Assembly (NCBI GenBank): GCA_900551655.1
Contig: URWM01000127.1
Span: 1 to 5,237 of the forward strand
Length of the DNA: 5,237 bases
Direction of reading: 5' to 3'
Source: an uncultured Collinsella sp.
GTDB lineage: Bacteria > Actinomycetota > Coriobacteriia > Coriobacteriales > Coriobacteriaceae
Shown: positions 1 to 5,237 of the stretch, piece after piece
How the letters are laid out: each line of letters begins with the position of its first letter
Numbering within the stretch: position 1 is the stretch's first letter
The notes under the pieces: generated by a model
Databases searched by the model: none
Told to the model about the DNA's origin: nothing
The model's input: the letters and a program-made list of their open reading frames with translations, nothing else
Translations under genes and position numbers: made by a program

Positions 1-27
1 GCAGCGTCAGATGTGTATAAGAGACAG
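1..27. other. Nextera read-1 adapter remnant (artefact)
   Basis: Bases 9-27 are the 19-bp Tn5 mosaic end AGATGTGTATAAGAGACAG, preceded by GCAGCGTC, the 3' part of the Nextera read-1 adapter. This is library-construction sequence, not genome. Genomic sequence begins at about base 28. The permease reading frame stays open through the adapter, which is why that gene has no stop codon here; any residues read from bases 1-27 are artefactual. Confidence 0.98.
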
Positions 28-1358
28 GCGACGACCTGCCCGGCGCTCTTGGCAGGACGCTTCTTCTTGGTTTCGGCCGTACCCAAAAGCCTCGCCTCAA
101 GGCCGCTCACCAAGCGAGCGAGCGGCAGGGTGATGACCAGATAGAACAGGGCGGCAACCACGTACGGCGTAATGGAGCCCGTCGTGGCCACGATGGTGCG
201 GGCGTTCATGACGATCTCGACCACGCCCACGGCCGCGAGCAGCGACGTATCCTTGTAAAGCAGGATGAACTCACTGGTCAACGTAGGCAGGACATTGCGG
301 AACGTCTGCGGAATCATAACGTAGAGCAGTGTCTGGAAGGCGTTCATGCCCAGCGAGCGCGCGGCCTCGTTCTGGCCCTTGGGGATCGACTGAATACCGG
401 CGCGGAAGATCTCGCACAGGTAGGCGGACGAGTTCATGGCCATGACGATGACGCCGAGCACATAGTCGTCAACCTTGACGCCGGCCAGCGGCAGACCGAA
501 GAACGCGATGTAGATCTGCAGGAACGCCGGCGTACCACGGATGATATTCACATAGATGCCGGCAAGGCAACGAAGGATGCGCGACTTGGAAATGCGCATG
601 AGCGATAGGGCGAAACCGAAGGGAATTGCCAGCGGAAACGCCACAAGCACGATCGAAAGCGACATGAGGAAGCCCTTGAAGACGATCGGCAGGCTTTGGA
701 CCAAAATGACCGGGTTCAAGAACAGGCGCAGGAACATATTGGAGTTCCAAGCCTCGACCCACGGCTGCTCCTTAAGATCGGCCAAGAAGTTATCGAAGGC
801 CGTCACGCCCTTGATCTCCACCGACGGAATCTTGGAGATCTTCTTGGTCGAGCCATCGGCCAAAGTGTAGGTGCCGCTAAAGGCCTCGTCGCCGCCCTCG
901 ACGGGGAAGGTCACGCCGTAAACCTCGACGCGGAAATAGCCGCCGGCAGGCGCCGTCTCGCCAAAGTCAATCTTGAGCGTCTGGCCGTCAGCCTTGCACG
1001 TGGGCTTCATGGGCGTACGATCCATGAGGTCCTCGCCCGAGAGCATCGTCAATCGCGTGTCATCGGTACCAAACGTCGTGCCGTCGACAAACGTCAGCGA
1101 AAGACCGCTCAGCTCCTCATCGGCATCGGCCTGGACCTCCCAGGTAATGCGCGTCTCGGTACCGCCGACCACAGCGCTGCCCGAACCGGTGTTGGGTCGG
1201 GCGGTAATCTTTGCGGTCTCAAGCGCCTGGGCGGTCGTGGGCGCATATGCCCCCGCGCAAACCAGCGCGAGCGCCACGGCCATGACGCAGGCTAGCTTTT
1301 GGAGCAAAGCGGGCAGTGGAAAACGCTGCTCCGCGGCCCCTTTGTTCAGTCGAGACAA
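28..1358 (-). CDS. Amino-acid ABC transporter permease with N-terminal extracytoplasmic domain (3' partial)
   Basis: Membrane subunit of a polar amino-acid uptake transporter of the HisM/GlnP type; 443 codons are visible and the C-terminus is lost at the contig end. The chosen start is TTG at 1358, five bases after AGGAG (1364-1368). Residues about 17-45 form a signal peptide or anchor ending AQA-LE. Residues about 46-215 are a soluble, beta-rich-looking region I do not recognise. Residues about 219-420 are the permease core with about five membrane segments (near 228-253, 276-293, 297-316, 362-384, 397-417). The core carries RGTP at 274-277, the EAA loop facing the ATPase (E331-A-A-R-S-L-G337, then IPQ at 349-351) and TSLLAAVGVVEI at 371-382. 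The visible tail is lysine-rich (KKKR, 431-434). Five segments with an outside N-terminus is the usual topology of this family, so the extra domain should face outward. Typical members are only about 220-250 residues, so the extension is the odd part. It follows the binding-protein gene by 118 bp, and an ATPase gene is expected next. Function is secure; substrate is unknown. Confidence 0.93.
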
Positions 1359-1426
1359 GGTGGCTCCTATCGTAGAAGTTGCCGGCAAAACGAGACGGAA
1401 ATGCTCTCCGCCAAGAGAAGCGCAAA

Positions 1427-1454
1427 GGCCCTCTCCGTCAAAACGGAAAGGGCC
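1427..1454 (-). terminator. Intergenic hairpin, likely attenuator between binding protein and permease
   Basis: On the minus strand the arms GGCCCTTTCCGT (1454-1443) and ACGGAGAGGGCC (1438-1427) form a 12-bp stem with one U-G wobble and a four-base loop. The stem is followed by a short run TTTGCGCTTC rather than a strong U-tract. It lies 22 bases after the binding-protein stop codon and 68 bases before the permease start. A partial terminator or 3'-end stabilising hairpin here would give more binding protein than permease, a common arrangement in ABC uptake operons. The stem is seen directly; the role is inferred. Confidence 0.6.
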
Positions 1455-1476
1455 CGCGCGCAATCAAGTGGTTCTT

Positions 1477-2337
1477 TTACTTGATGTTGTACTTAGCCAT
1501 GAGGGCGTCGACGGTACCGTCATCGGTCAGGTCCTTGATGGCCTGGTTGATGTCGTCCTTGAGCTTGGTGTTGCCCTGGTTGATGGCAATGGCGTACTCC
1601 TCGCCGGTGCTAATCTGCTTGATGGTCTGGCAGGTGTTGAACTGCTCGGCGGTCAGCTGGCTGGCAACGGAGCGGTTGGTGACTACGGCGTCGCCCTTAT
1701 CGGACTGCAGGGCGCTGAAGCACTCGGTGGCGTCCTTGTAGGGGACAATCTTGGCCTTGGGGAAGTTCTCCTGGGCAAAGGACTCGGCGGTCGAGCCAGA
1801 CTGGACGATGATGGTAGCATCGGCGTTGTTGAGCTTCTCGCTGTAGTTATCGGCCGTGATGTCGGTGTTATCGACCTTGGTCACGATAGCCTGGTCATCC
1901 ATGTAGTAGGAGTCGGAGAACGCGACTTCCTTCTCACGCTCGGGCGTATCGGTGATAGCTGCGATGGAGACGTCATACTTGGCGCCCGAGGCGACACCCG
2001 GCACCAGCGTGTCAAAGTCGTTGTTGACGTACTCGACATCCAGGCCCAGCTTGTCACCGATAGCCTTGATGAGCTCAAGGTCAAAGCCCTGGTAATCGCC
2101 GTTGTCATCCTTGTACTCAAACGGCGCGTACTCGGCAGAGGTGCCGACGGTGAGCGTACCGTCCTTGACGAGTGCATACTCCTTGGAGCCGTCGACCTTC
2201 TCGACCTTCACGTCATCAGAGCCGCTGGAACCGGCATCGGAACCAGAGGTGGCGTTGGACGAGCCGCAACCCGTCAGTGCGAGGGCGAGCGCCATGGCGC
2301 CCGTGGCGGCAAATGCGCCAAGCTTCTTGATCTTCAT
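1477..2337 (-). CDS. Amino-acid ABC transporter substrate-binding lipoprotein (SBP family 3)
   Basis: Captures an amino acid outside the membrane and delivers it to the permease encoded downstream. The product is 286 residues. The start is ATG at 2337, seven bases after GGAAGGAG; the frame is open 22 codons further upstream but that part overlaps the promoter and has no suitable ribosome site. Residues 1-23 are a lipoprotein signal peptide with lipobox LTGC, so Cys24 should be lipidated. A Gly/Ser/Asp-rich linker (about 25-45) precedes the binding fold. Family 3 landmarks are GTSAEYAPFEY (65-75), GFDLELIKAIGDKLG (84-98), and ITDTPER (128-134), where Arg134 matches the ligand alpha-carboxylate-binding arginine of HisJ/GlnH. 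QSGSTAE (179-185) is the second-lobe ligand loop. The aspartate that usually contacts the ligand amino group in the later xTDxxV segment appears to be Asn221 (VVTNRSV). Two further cysteines, 206 and 236, could form a disulphide. The family is certain; the particular amino acid cannot be told from sequence. Confidence 0.95.
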   Translation of the reverse strand: MKIKKLGAFAATGAMALALALTGCGSSNATSGSDAGSSGSDDVKVEKVDGSKEYALVKDGTLTVGTSAEYAPFEYKDDNGDYQGFDLELIKAIGDKLGLDVEYVNNDFDTLVPGVASGAKYDVSIAAITDTPEREKEVAFSDSYYMDDQAIVTKVDNTDITADNYSEKLNNADATIIVQSGSTAESFAQENFPKAKIVPYKDATECFSALQSDKGDAVVTNRSVASQLTAEQFNTCQTIKQISTGEEYAIAINQGNTKLKDDINQAIKDLTDDGTVDALMAKYNIK

Positions 2338-2394
2338 AATCAGTCTCCTTCCGGTGACCCCGTTTGATTCAGAGGTCTGCAAAAACTGTTGGCT

Positions 2395-2423
2395 ATTATG
2401 CACCCGGAATTACGAATCTGCAA
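2395..2423 (-). promoter_or_regulatory. Candidate sigma-70-type promoter of the ABC transporter genes
   Basis: On the minus strand TTGCAG (2423-2418) and CATAAT (2400-2395) are separated by exactly 17 bases. The -10 box matches consensus at five of six positions and the -35 box at three of six. Transcription would begin near 2388, giving a leader of about 50 bases before the ribosome site GGAAGGAG (2352-2345) and the ATG at 2337. It lies in the 147-bp gap after nfo, which fits independent expression of the transporter. Predicted by eye only. Confidence 0.55.
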
Positions 2424-2433
2424 TGAGAAAACT

Positions 2434-2446
2434 GATTGAAACAATC
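2434..2446. promoter_or_regulatory. Short inverted repeat upstream of the transporter promoter (possible operator)
   Basis: GATTG-AAA-CAATC is a perfect five-base inverted repeat with a three-base spacer. It sits 10 bp upstream of the proposed -35 box, a position where activators often bind. Its arms are short enough to occur by chance, and I cannot assign it to a regulator family. Confidence 0.25.
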
Positions 2447-2484
2447 CCATAACGTGAATGGAACACTCCACTTTGTGACAGTTG

Positions 2485-3351
2485 TTACTGCTGTAACGAC
2501 CTTAATAGCGTAATTTCCGCTGCATAACCTGCAAGTTCGTTCGGCGTCTCCAAAATAAATGGAAGTGCACGCAAGCGGCTATTCGATACAATATTCTGCA
2601 TAACCTGCATACCGCCGCCAAACTCTTCACTACCCAGGTAGCCCTTGCCGATGCACTCGTGGCGATCCTTATGGGCGCCGCAGGGATTCTTGGAGTCATT
2701 GATATGCACGGCGCGCAAGCGCTCGATACCCACCACACCATCGAACTCGTCGAGTACGCCGTCCAGATCATGGATGATGTTGTAGCCAGCATCGCTCACA
2801 TGGCAGGTGTCCAGACACACGCCCAGCTTGTCCGATAGCTCTGGACGTCTGGCAGCTACACCCTCGATAATGCGCGCCAGCTCTTCAAAGCTACGGCCCA
2901 CCTCGGTACCCTTTCCCGCCATGGTCTCGAGCAGCACCGTCGTCTGCTGGCCCTCAAACATCACCTGGCACAGGGTGTCGACGATCATCTGAATGCCGGC
3001 ATCAGTCCCCTGCCCCACATGCGCGCCGGGGTGGAAGTTGTAATAGTTGCCGGGCAGTGCTTCCAGACGCTGCAAGTCCTCGGCCATTGCCTCCAGGGCA
3101 AACTCGCGCGCCCGCTCCTTAGCGGAGCAGGGGTTATAGGTATACGGGGCATGCGCCACCAGCGGTCCAAAGTCGTTTTGCGCCATAAGCTCGCGCAGAG
3201 CCGCCACGTCATCCATGTCAAGGTCTTTTGCCTTGCCACCGCGCGGGTTGCGCGTAAAGAACGCAAAGGTATTGGCGCCAATGGACAACGCCGTCTCCCC
3301 CATCGCCCGATAGCCCTTCGTCGTGGATAGGTGACACCCGATCGTCAGCAT
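2485..3351 (-). CDS. nfo: Endonuclease IV (AP endonuclease, base-excision repair)
   Basis: Metal-dependent apurinic/apyrimidinic endonuclease that cuts the backbone 5' of abasic sites and clears blocked 3' ends in the cytoplasm. The product is 288 residues, near the usual length of about 280. I start it at ATG 3351, six bases after AGGGGGAG; the in-frame TTG at 3357 would abut that ribosome site and is unlikely. It is a single TIM-barrel domain with all nine zinc-site ligands of E. coli Nfo in recognisable motifs: His67 (VAHAPY), His107 (YNFHPGAH), Glu142 (LLETMAGKG), Asp181 and His184 ([12 protein letters not shown]), His216 (HINDSKNP), Asp229 and His231 ([10 protein letters not shown]) and Glu268 (FILETP). 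The gene should therefore be active. An 87-bp structured repeat lies directly upstream, its edge three bases from the ribosome site. The gene is followed by the promoter of the ABC transporter; I see no convincing terminator of its own, only a five-base-pair stem over the stop codon. Confidence 0.97.
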   Translation of the reverse strand: MLTIGCHLSTTKGYRAMGETALSIGANTFAFFTRNPRGGKAKDLDMDDVAALRELMAQNDFGPLVAHAPYTYNPCSAKERAREFALEAMAEDLQRLEALPGNYYNFHPGAHVGQGTDAGIQMIVDTLCQVMFEGQQTTVLLETMAGKGTEVGRSFEELARIIEGVAARRPELSDKLGVCLDTCHVSDAGYNIIHDLDGVLDEFDGVVGIERLRAVHINDSKNPCGAHKDRHECIGKGYLGSEEFGGGMQVMQNIVSNSRLRALPFILETPNELAGYAAEITLLRSLQQ

Positions 3352-3357
3352 CTCCAA

Positions 3358-3365
3358 CTCCCCCT
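3358..3365 (-). promoter_or_regulatory. Ribosome binding site of nfo, potentially masked by the upstream repeat
   Basis: AGGGGGAG lies six bases before the ATG at 3351 and decides that start over the TTG at 3357. Its first bases, as GAGGGG (3366-3361), can pair with CCCCUU (3447-3442) on the far side of the structured repeat, giving five Watson-Crick pairs and one wobble. Pairing would hide part of the site from the ribosome. The complementarity is seen; regulation is inferred. Confidence 0.6.
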
Positions 3366-3367
3366 CA

Positions 3368-3454
3368 TCAGTTGCGGTGAAATACGGTCTATTGGTGCCT
3401 TATTTTGGCGCAAACAGACCGTATTCCACCGCAAGATATAAAAGGGGCATCAGG
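3368..3454 (-). repeat. 87-bp structured inverted-repeat element, copy 1 (upstream of nfo)
   Basis: The arms TTGCGGTGAAATACGGTCT (3372-3390) and AGACCGTATTCCACCGCAA (3416-3434) make a 19-bp stem around a 25-base loop. The single discordant pair (A/C on the plus strand) is a G-U wobble in minus-strand RNA, and a further wobble plus two pairs extend the stem inward. Beyond the right arm lies TATAAAAGGGGCATCAGG, shared with copy 2. On the minus strand CTGATG occurs at both flanks. The element fills most of the 146-bp gap between the oxidoreductase stop and the nfo start. It lacks a U-tract and so is not an ordinary terminator. It contains no open reading frame or transposase, so it could be a REP- or MITE-like element, a leader RNA, or both. 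Confidence 0.85.
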
Positions 3455-3474
3455 GGCACGGTCCGCCGAGCCCC
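3453..3474 (-). terminator. GC-rich hairpin after the Gfo/Idh gene (weak terminator candidate)
   Basis: On the minus strand GGGGCTCGG (3474-3466) and CCGTGCCCC (3461-3453) pair over nine positions with one T-T mismatch and a CGGA loop, 23 bases after the stop at 3498. It sits at the end of a run of eight G (3478-3471). The nearest U-run, in CCCCTTTTAT, begins about ten bases further on inside repeat copy 1, so classical termination is doubtful. It could also compete with folding of the repeat. Confidence 0.3.
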
Positions 3475-3497
3475 CCCCTGAGCACCAGCACCGCAGC

Positions 3498-4517
3498 CTA
3501 GAGCGTCAAGCGAATCGCATCGATGATCTGCGCACAGCGCTGCGTGGCGGCAAGAGGCATAACGGGACTCTCGAGTTTCCCCACCCGGATGAGCTGGGTC
3601 GCATGCTGAATTTCGCCGTAGAAATCATCGACCTCAAACGGGGCATTAATTTCGAGCATTCGTCCGTCGGAGTACTTCACATGGGCGAGCTCGGGGCGAT
3701 GGAGGCGCTCGATTTCCACCGAACCCCGTTCGCAGGCAATCGTTAAGCGGCTTTCATATGCTGCTTTGCCATCGCACACCATATGAATGGGTATACCGCC
3801 GACACTCATATGGATCTCATCGGCCCAATCCACGCGGCCGCCTAATACGTCACGCCAGCGAACTTCACGAGACGAAACATCGCACGCACCCGCAAGCAGA
3901 TCCTCAAACCACCCGACCGCATAGCAGCCCATGTCATATAGACAGCCACCCTGCAACGGATCGAGCAGATAACTCGAAGGGGGCTCACCATAATCGAGTT
4001 TTTGCACGCTTTCGATCGAGACGATACAGCCGAGCTCGCCCGACGCAAGCAAGTCCTCCACGCGAGTGCGCATCGGGCAAAACCGATTCTTCATCGCCTC
4101 CATAAACAGCACGCCGTGCTCGCGAGAGGCGGAGGAAATCGAGAGAGCCTCTTCCTCACTCAAAACGGCCGGCTTTTCGCACAGCACGGCCTTTCCGGCG
4201 CGCAGCGCGCGACAGACCCAACGCGTATGCATGCCATGCGGAAGAGCCAAGTAGATTGCGTCGACATCGGGGTCGGCAATCAGCGCGTCATAAGCCGCAT
4301 CGCCGCTATCGTCAGCCGTGGCATAACTGTGCGCGGCATCAATCGAAAACGCTCGGCAAAACTCCTCAACATGCAAAGGAGTGCGACCGGCGGCAGCCAC
4401 AAGCCGTGCCCCGTCCACCTCCTTGAGCGACGATGCGAATCGATGCGAAATGTGCCCAGCGCCCAAAACGCCCCAACGAACCTCACGCAAATCATCACAT
4501 GAATCCCGATGGCCCAC
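3498..4517 (-). CDS. Gfo/Idh/MocA-family NAD(P)-dependent oxidoreductase
   Basis: Predicted cytoplasmic dehydrogenase acting on a sugar, polyol or related hydroxy compound; the substrate cannot be named. The product is 339 residues, typical for the family. I choose GTG at 4517, five bases after GAAGGGGG; the frame continues upstream into repeat copy 2 as far as a TTG at 4595, but those codons are just the repeat stem. The N-terminal Rossmann domain begins RWGVLGAGHIS (14-24) with the dinucleotide loop G19-A-G21. The family signature CEKP (113-116) supplies the expected catalytic Lys115. The second domain contains GGCLYDMGCYAVGWF (190-204), which resembles the D-x-G-x-Y motif of the dihydrodiol/xylose dehydrogenase branch, making Tyr199 a candidate proton donor in place of the histidine of other branches. 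The upstream neighbour is a redox enzyme, but the intervening repeat and the lack of overlap give little reason to link their roles. The family is secure; the reaction is open. Confidence 0.92.
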   Translation of the reverse strand: MGHRDSCDDLREVRWGVLGAGHISHRFASSLKEVDGARLVAAAGRTPLHVEEFCRAFSIDAAHSYATADDSGDAAYDALIADPDVDAIYLALPHGMHTRWVCRALRAGKAVLCEKPAVLSEEEALSISSASREHGVLFMEAMKNRFCPMRTRVEDLLASGELGCIVSIESVQKLDYGEPPSSYLLDPLQGGCLYDMGCYAVGWFEDLLAGACDVSSREVRWRDVLGGRVDWADEIHMSVGGIPIHMVCDGKAAYESRLTIACERGSVEIERLHRPELAHVKYSDGRMLEINAPFEVDDFYGEIQHATQLIRVGKLESPVMPLAATQRCAQIIDAIRLTL

Positions 4518-4522
4518 GACAG

Positions 4523-4530
4523 CCCCCTTC
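4523..4530 (-). promoter_or_regulatory. Ribosome binding site of the Gfo/Idh gene, overlapping repeat copy 2
   Basis: GAAGGGGG lies five bases before the GTG at 4517 and is the reason for choosing that start. Its AAGGGG (4529-4524) is perfectly complementary to CCCCUU (4608-4603) in the 5' flank of repeat copy 2, so six Watson-Crick pairs could close the structure and mask the site. The same arrangement occurs at nfo. Confidence 0.55.
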
Positions 4531-4615
4531 AGTTGCGGTGAAATAGTTCCTGTTTGGCCCCTATTCTGCCGCAAACAGGAACTATTCCACCGCAAGTTAT
4601 AAAAGGGGCATCAGG
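4529..4615 (-). repeat. 87-bp structured inverted-repeat element, copy 2 (upstream of the Gfo/Idh gene)
   Basis: Same length and organisation as copy 1. A 24-bp stem is formed by 4533-4556 and 4572-4595 around a 15-base loop, with the same single A/C position that becomes G-U in minus-strand RNA. The left 17 bases (TCAGTTGCGGTGAAATA) are identical to copy 1, and the right 33 bases differ at one position. The central 37 bases differ at many positions yet still pair. It fills nearly all of the 93-bp gap between the aldo/keto reductase and the Gfo/Idh gene, and its edge supplies the TGA stop of the former. On the minus strand TATAAC in its flank resembles a -10 box, but no good -35 box is placed before it. 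Confidence 0.85.
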
Positions 4616-5189
4616 AACGCGTTTTGCAAAAGGCTTTAAGCGCGGCCGTTACGGGGCCAGGCTGGAAACGTCGGCGCACATCGTCGAGACGCTCGGGAAT
4701 ATCGATGTGCTGCGGGCAGTGACGTGCGCATTTGCCGCATTTGACGCAATTGCTCACCAACTTGGGCTCACTCGTCCGCACCGCGCTCGCCGTAAAATAC
4801 TGCGACAGGCCCGTAAACCAGCTGTGCGCATAGCTTGCGTTGTAGGCGGCGAAACACCCAGGGATATTGATGCCTTTGGGACACGGCATGCAGTAGCCGC
4901 AGCCCGTACAGGGCACGCGATTCGATTTCTCAAACTCTCCCAGCACACGCGCGATGGTATCGAGCTGCTCTGTCGTCATCGAATCCGGCAGTGCGCGATC
5001 CGCCAATGCCGCGTTCTCGTCCACCTGCGCGGTATCGGTCATGCCCGAAAGCAGCATCGTGACTTGAGGATGGTTCCACACCCACGAAAGTCCCCAAGCA
5101 GCCGGCGACTTCAGGTACGGATCGCGTACGTCATCGAGCACGGCGCGGGCCCGCGGAGGCAGCTTGCCCGCCAGGCGTCCACCCAAAAG
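4611..5189 (-). CDS. Aldo/keto reductase with C-terminal two-[4Fe-4S] ferredoxin domain (5' partial)
   Basis: C-terminal 192 residues of a predicted cytoplasmic oxidoreductase of the COG1453 type; family members are usually about 370-400 residues, so roughly half is missing at the contig end. The visible part begins inside the TIM barrel. WGLSWVWNHPQVTMLLSGM (fragment residues 32-50) and QVDEN (55-59) are the typical last barrel strands and cofactor-side helix. The tail has two cysteine clusters: CTGCGYCMPCP (94-104; C94, C97, C100, C103) and CVKCGKCARHCP (148-159; C148, C151, C154, C158), each followed by an IP or IDIP turn. They should bind two [4Fe-4S] clusters and pass electrons to or from the barrel active site. 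The physiological substrate is unknown. The protein ends KTRS with its TGA at 4611-4613, inside repeat copy 2. The apparent start MYKRQ that an automatic caller would give (GTG at 5204) is adapter sequence, not protein. Confidence 0.92.
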   Translation of the reverse strand, partial: LLGGRLAGKLPPRARAVLDDVRDPYLKSPAAWGLSWVWNHPQVTMLLSGMTDTAQVDENAALADRALPDSMTTEQLDTIARVLGEFEKSNRVPCTGCGYCMPCPKGINIPGCFAAYNASYAHSWFTGLSQYFTASAVRTSEPKLVSNCVKCGKCARHCPQHIDIPERLDDVRRRFQPGPVTAALKAFCKTRS

Positions 5190-5237
5190 CTGTCTCTTAT
5201 ACACATCTCCGAGCCCACGAGACGTAGAGGAATCTCG
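5190..5237. other. Nextera i7 adapter with sample index (artefact)
   Basis: Bases 5190-5208 are the Tn5 mosaic end CTGTCTCTTATACACATCT, 5209-5223 are CCGAGCCCACGAGAC of the read-2 adapter, 5224-5231 (GTAGAGGA) are an eight-base i7 index that from memory matches Nextera N712, and 5232-5237 (ATCTCG) begin the P7 tail. None of this is genomic. Confidence 0.98.

Noticed and set aside
1219..1425. Minus-strand 68-codon frame over the permease start
   Set aside because: Out-of-frame shadow of the permease signal-peptide region; it has no ribosome site and no recognisable motif.
973..2367. Long plus-strand open frame of 464 codons
   Set aside because: It lies opposite the binding-protein and permease genes. 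Its translation is a monotonous Val/Leu/Gly/Asp pattern without domain motifs, as expected from the reverse frame of GC-rich genes. The minus-strand products are unmistakable.
2338..2403. Earlier start of the binding protein at 2403
   Set aside because: It would put 22 polar residues before a textbook lipoprotein signal peptide and overlap the proposed promoter. ATG 2337 has GGAAGGAG at ideal spacing.
2480..2500. Small stem GTTAC/GTAAC over the nfo stop codon as a terminator
   Set aside because: Only five base pairs, with no following U-tract.
3368..3454. Repeat copies as intrinsic terminators or a CRISPR array
   Set aside because: Neither stem is followed by a U-run on either strand. There are only two copies about 1.2 kb apart with genes between them, and no spacers.
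4518..4595. Upstream extension of the Gfo/Idh protein to TTG 4595
   Set aside because: The 26 extra codons are translated from the stem of repeat copy 2 and precede the Rossmann strand without family similarity. GTG 4517 has a good ribosome site.
4529..4615. Promoter inside repeat copy 2 (TATAAC as -10)
   Set aside because: No acceptable -35 box at 16-18 bases upstream; the nearest TTGCAA is about 22 bases away, and copy 1 has only TATATC at that place.

Overview
This 5.2-kb window is an assembled bacterial contig with untrimmed Illumina Nextera (Tn5) adapter at both ends, so genuine genomic DNA runs only from about base 28 to base 5189. The DNA is GC-rich. All five genes read right to left on the minus strand, gaps between genes are about 90-150 bp, and TTG and GTG starts are used beside ATG. 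The protein families and base composition suggest a gut actinobacterium of the class Coriobacteriia, perhaps Collinsella. That placement is an inference from general resemblance; no rRNA or other marker is present.

Layout in the direction of transcription: (1) 5189-4611, the C-terminal half of an aldo/keto reductase with a two-[4Fe-4S] ferredoxin-like tail, its N-terminus lost at the contig end; (2) 4517-3498, a Gfo/Idh/MocA-family NAD(P)-dependent oxidoreductase; (3) 3351-2485, nfo, endonuclease IV, with its full set of metal ligands; (4) 2337-1477, an amino-acid ABC transporter lipoprotein (family 3 solute-binding protein) with its own promoter; (5) 1358 to beyond base 28, the matching membrane permease, which carries an unusual extracytoplasmic N-terminal domain of about 150-170 residues and is cut off by the contig end. 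The ATPase subunit would be expected just beyond the left edge.

The binding protein and permease form one uptake system. A hairpin between them could lower permease expression relative to the binding protein. The first three genes are unrelated metabolic and DNA-repair functions that happen to be co-oriented.

The most interesting content is non-coding. Two 87-bp copies of one structured element (3368-3454 and 4529-4615) lie immediately upstream of nfo and of the Gfo/Idh gene. Their outer stems are identical, but their inner stems differ by several paired, compensating substitutions. The imperfect pairs in the stems become G-U wobbles only in the minus-strand transcript, which is the sense of the neighbouring genes. 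A conserved CCCCUU in the element's 5' flank can pair with the G-rich ribosome binding site of the gene just downstream in both copies. This looks like either a dispersed palindromic repeat family or a translation-controlling leader RNA, or a repeat that acts as one.
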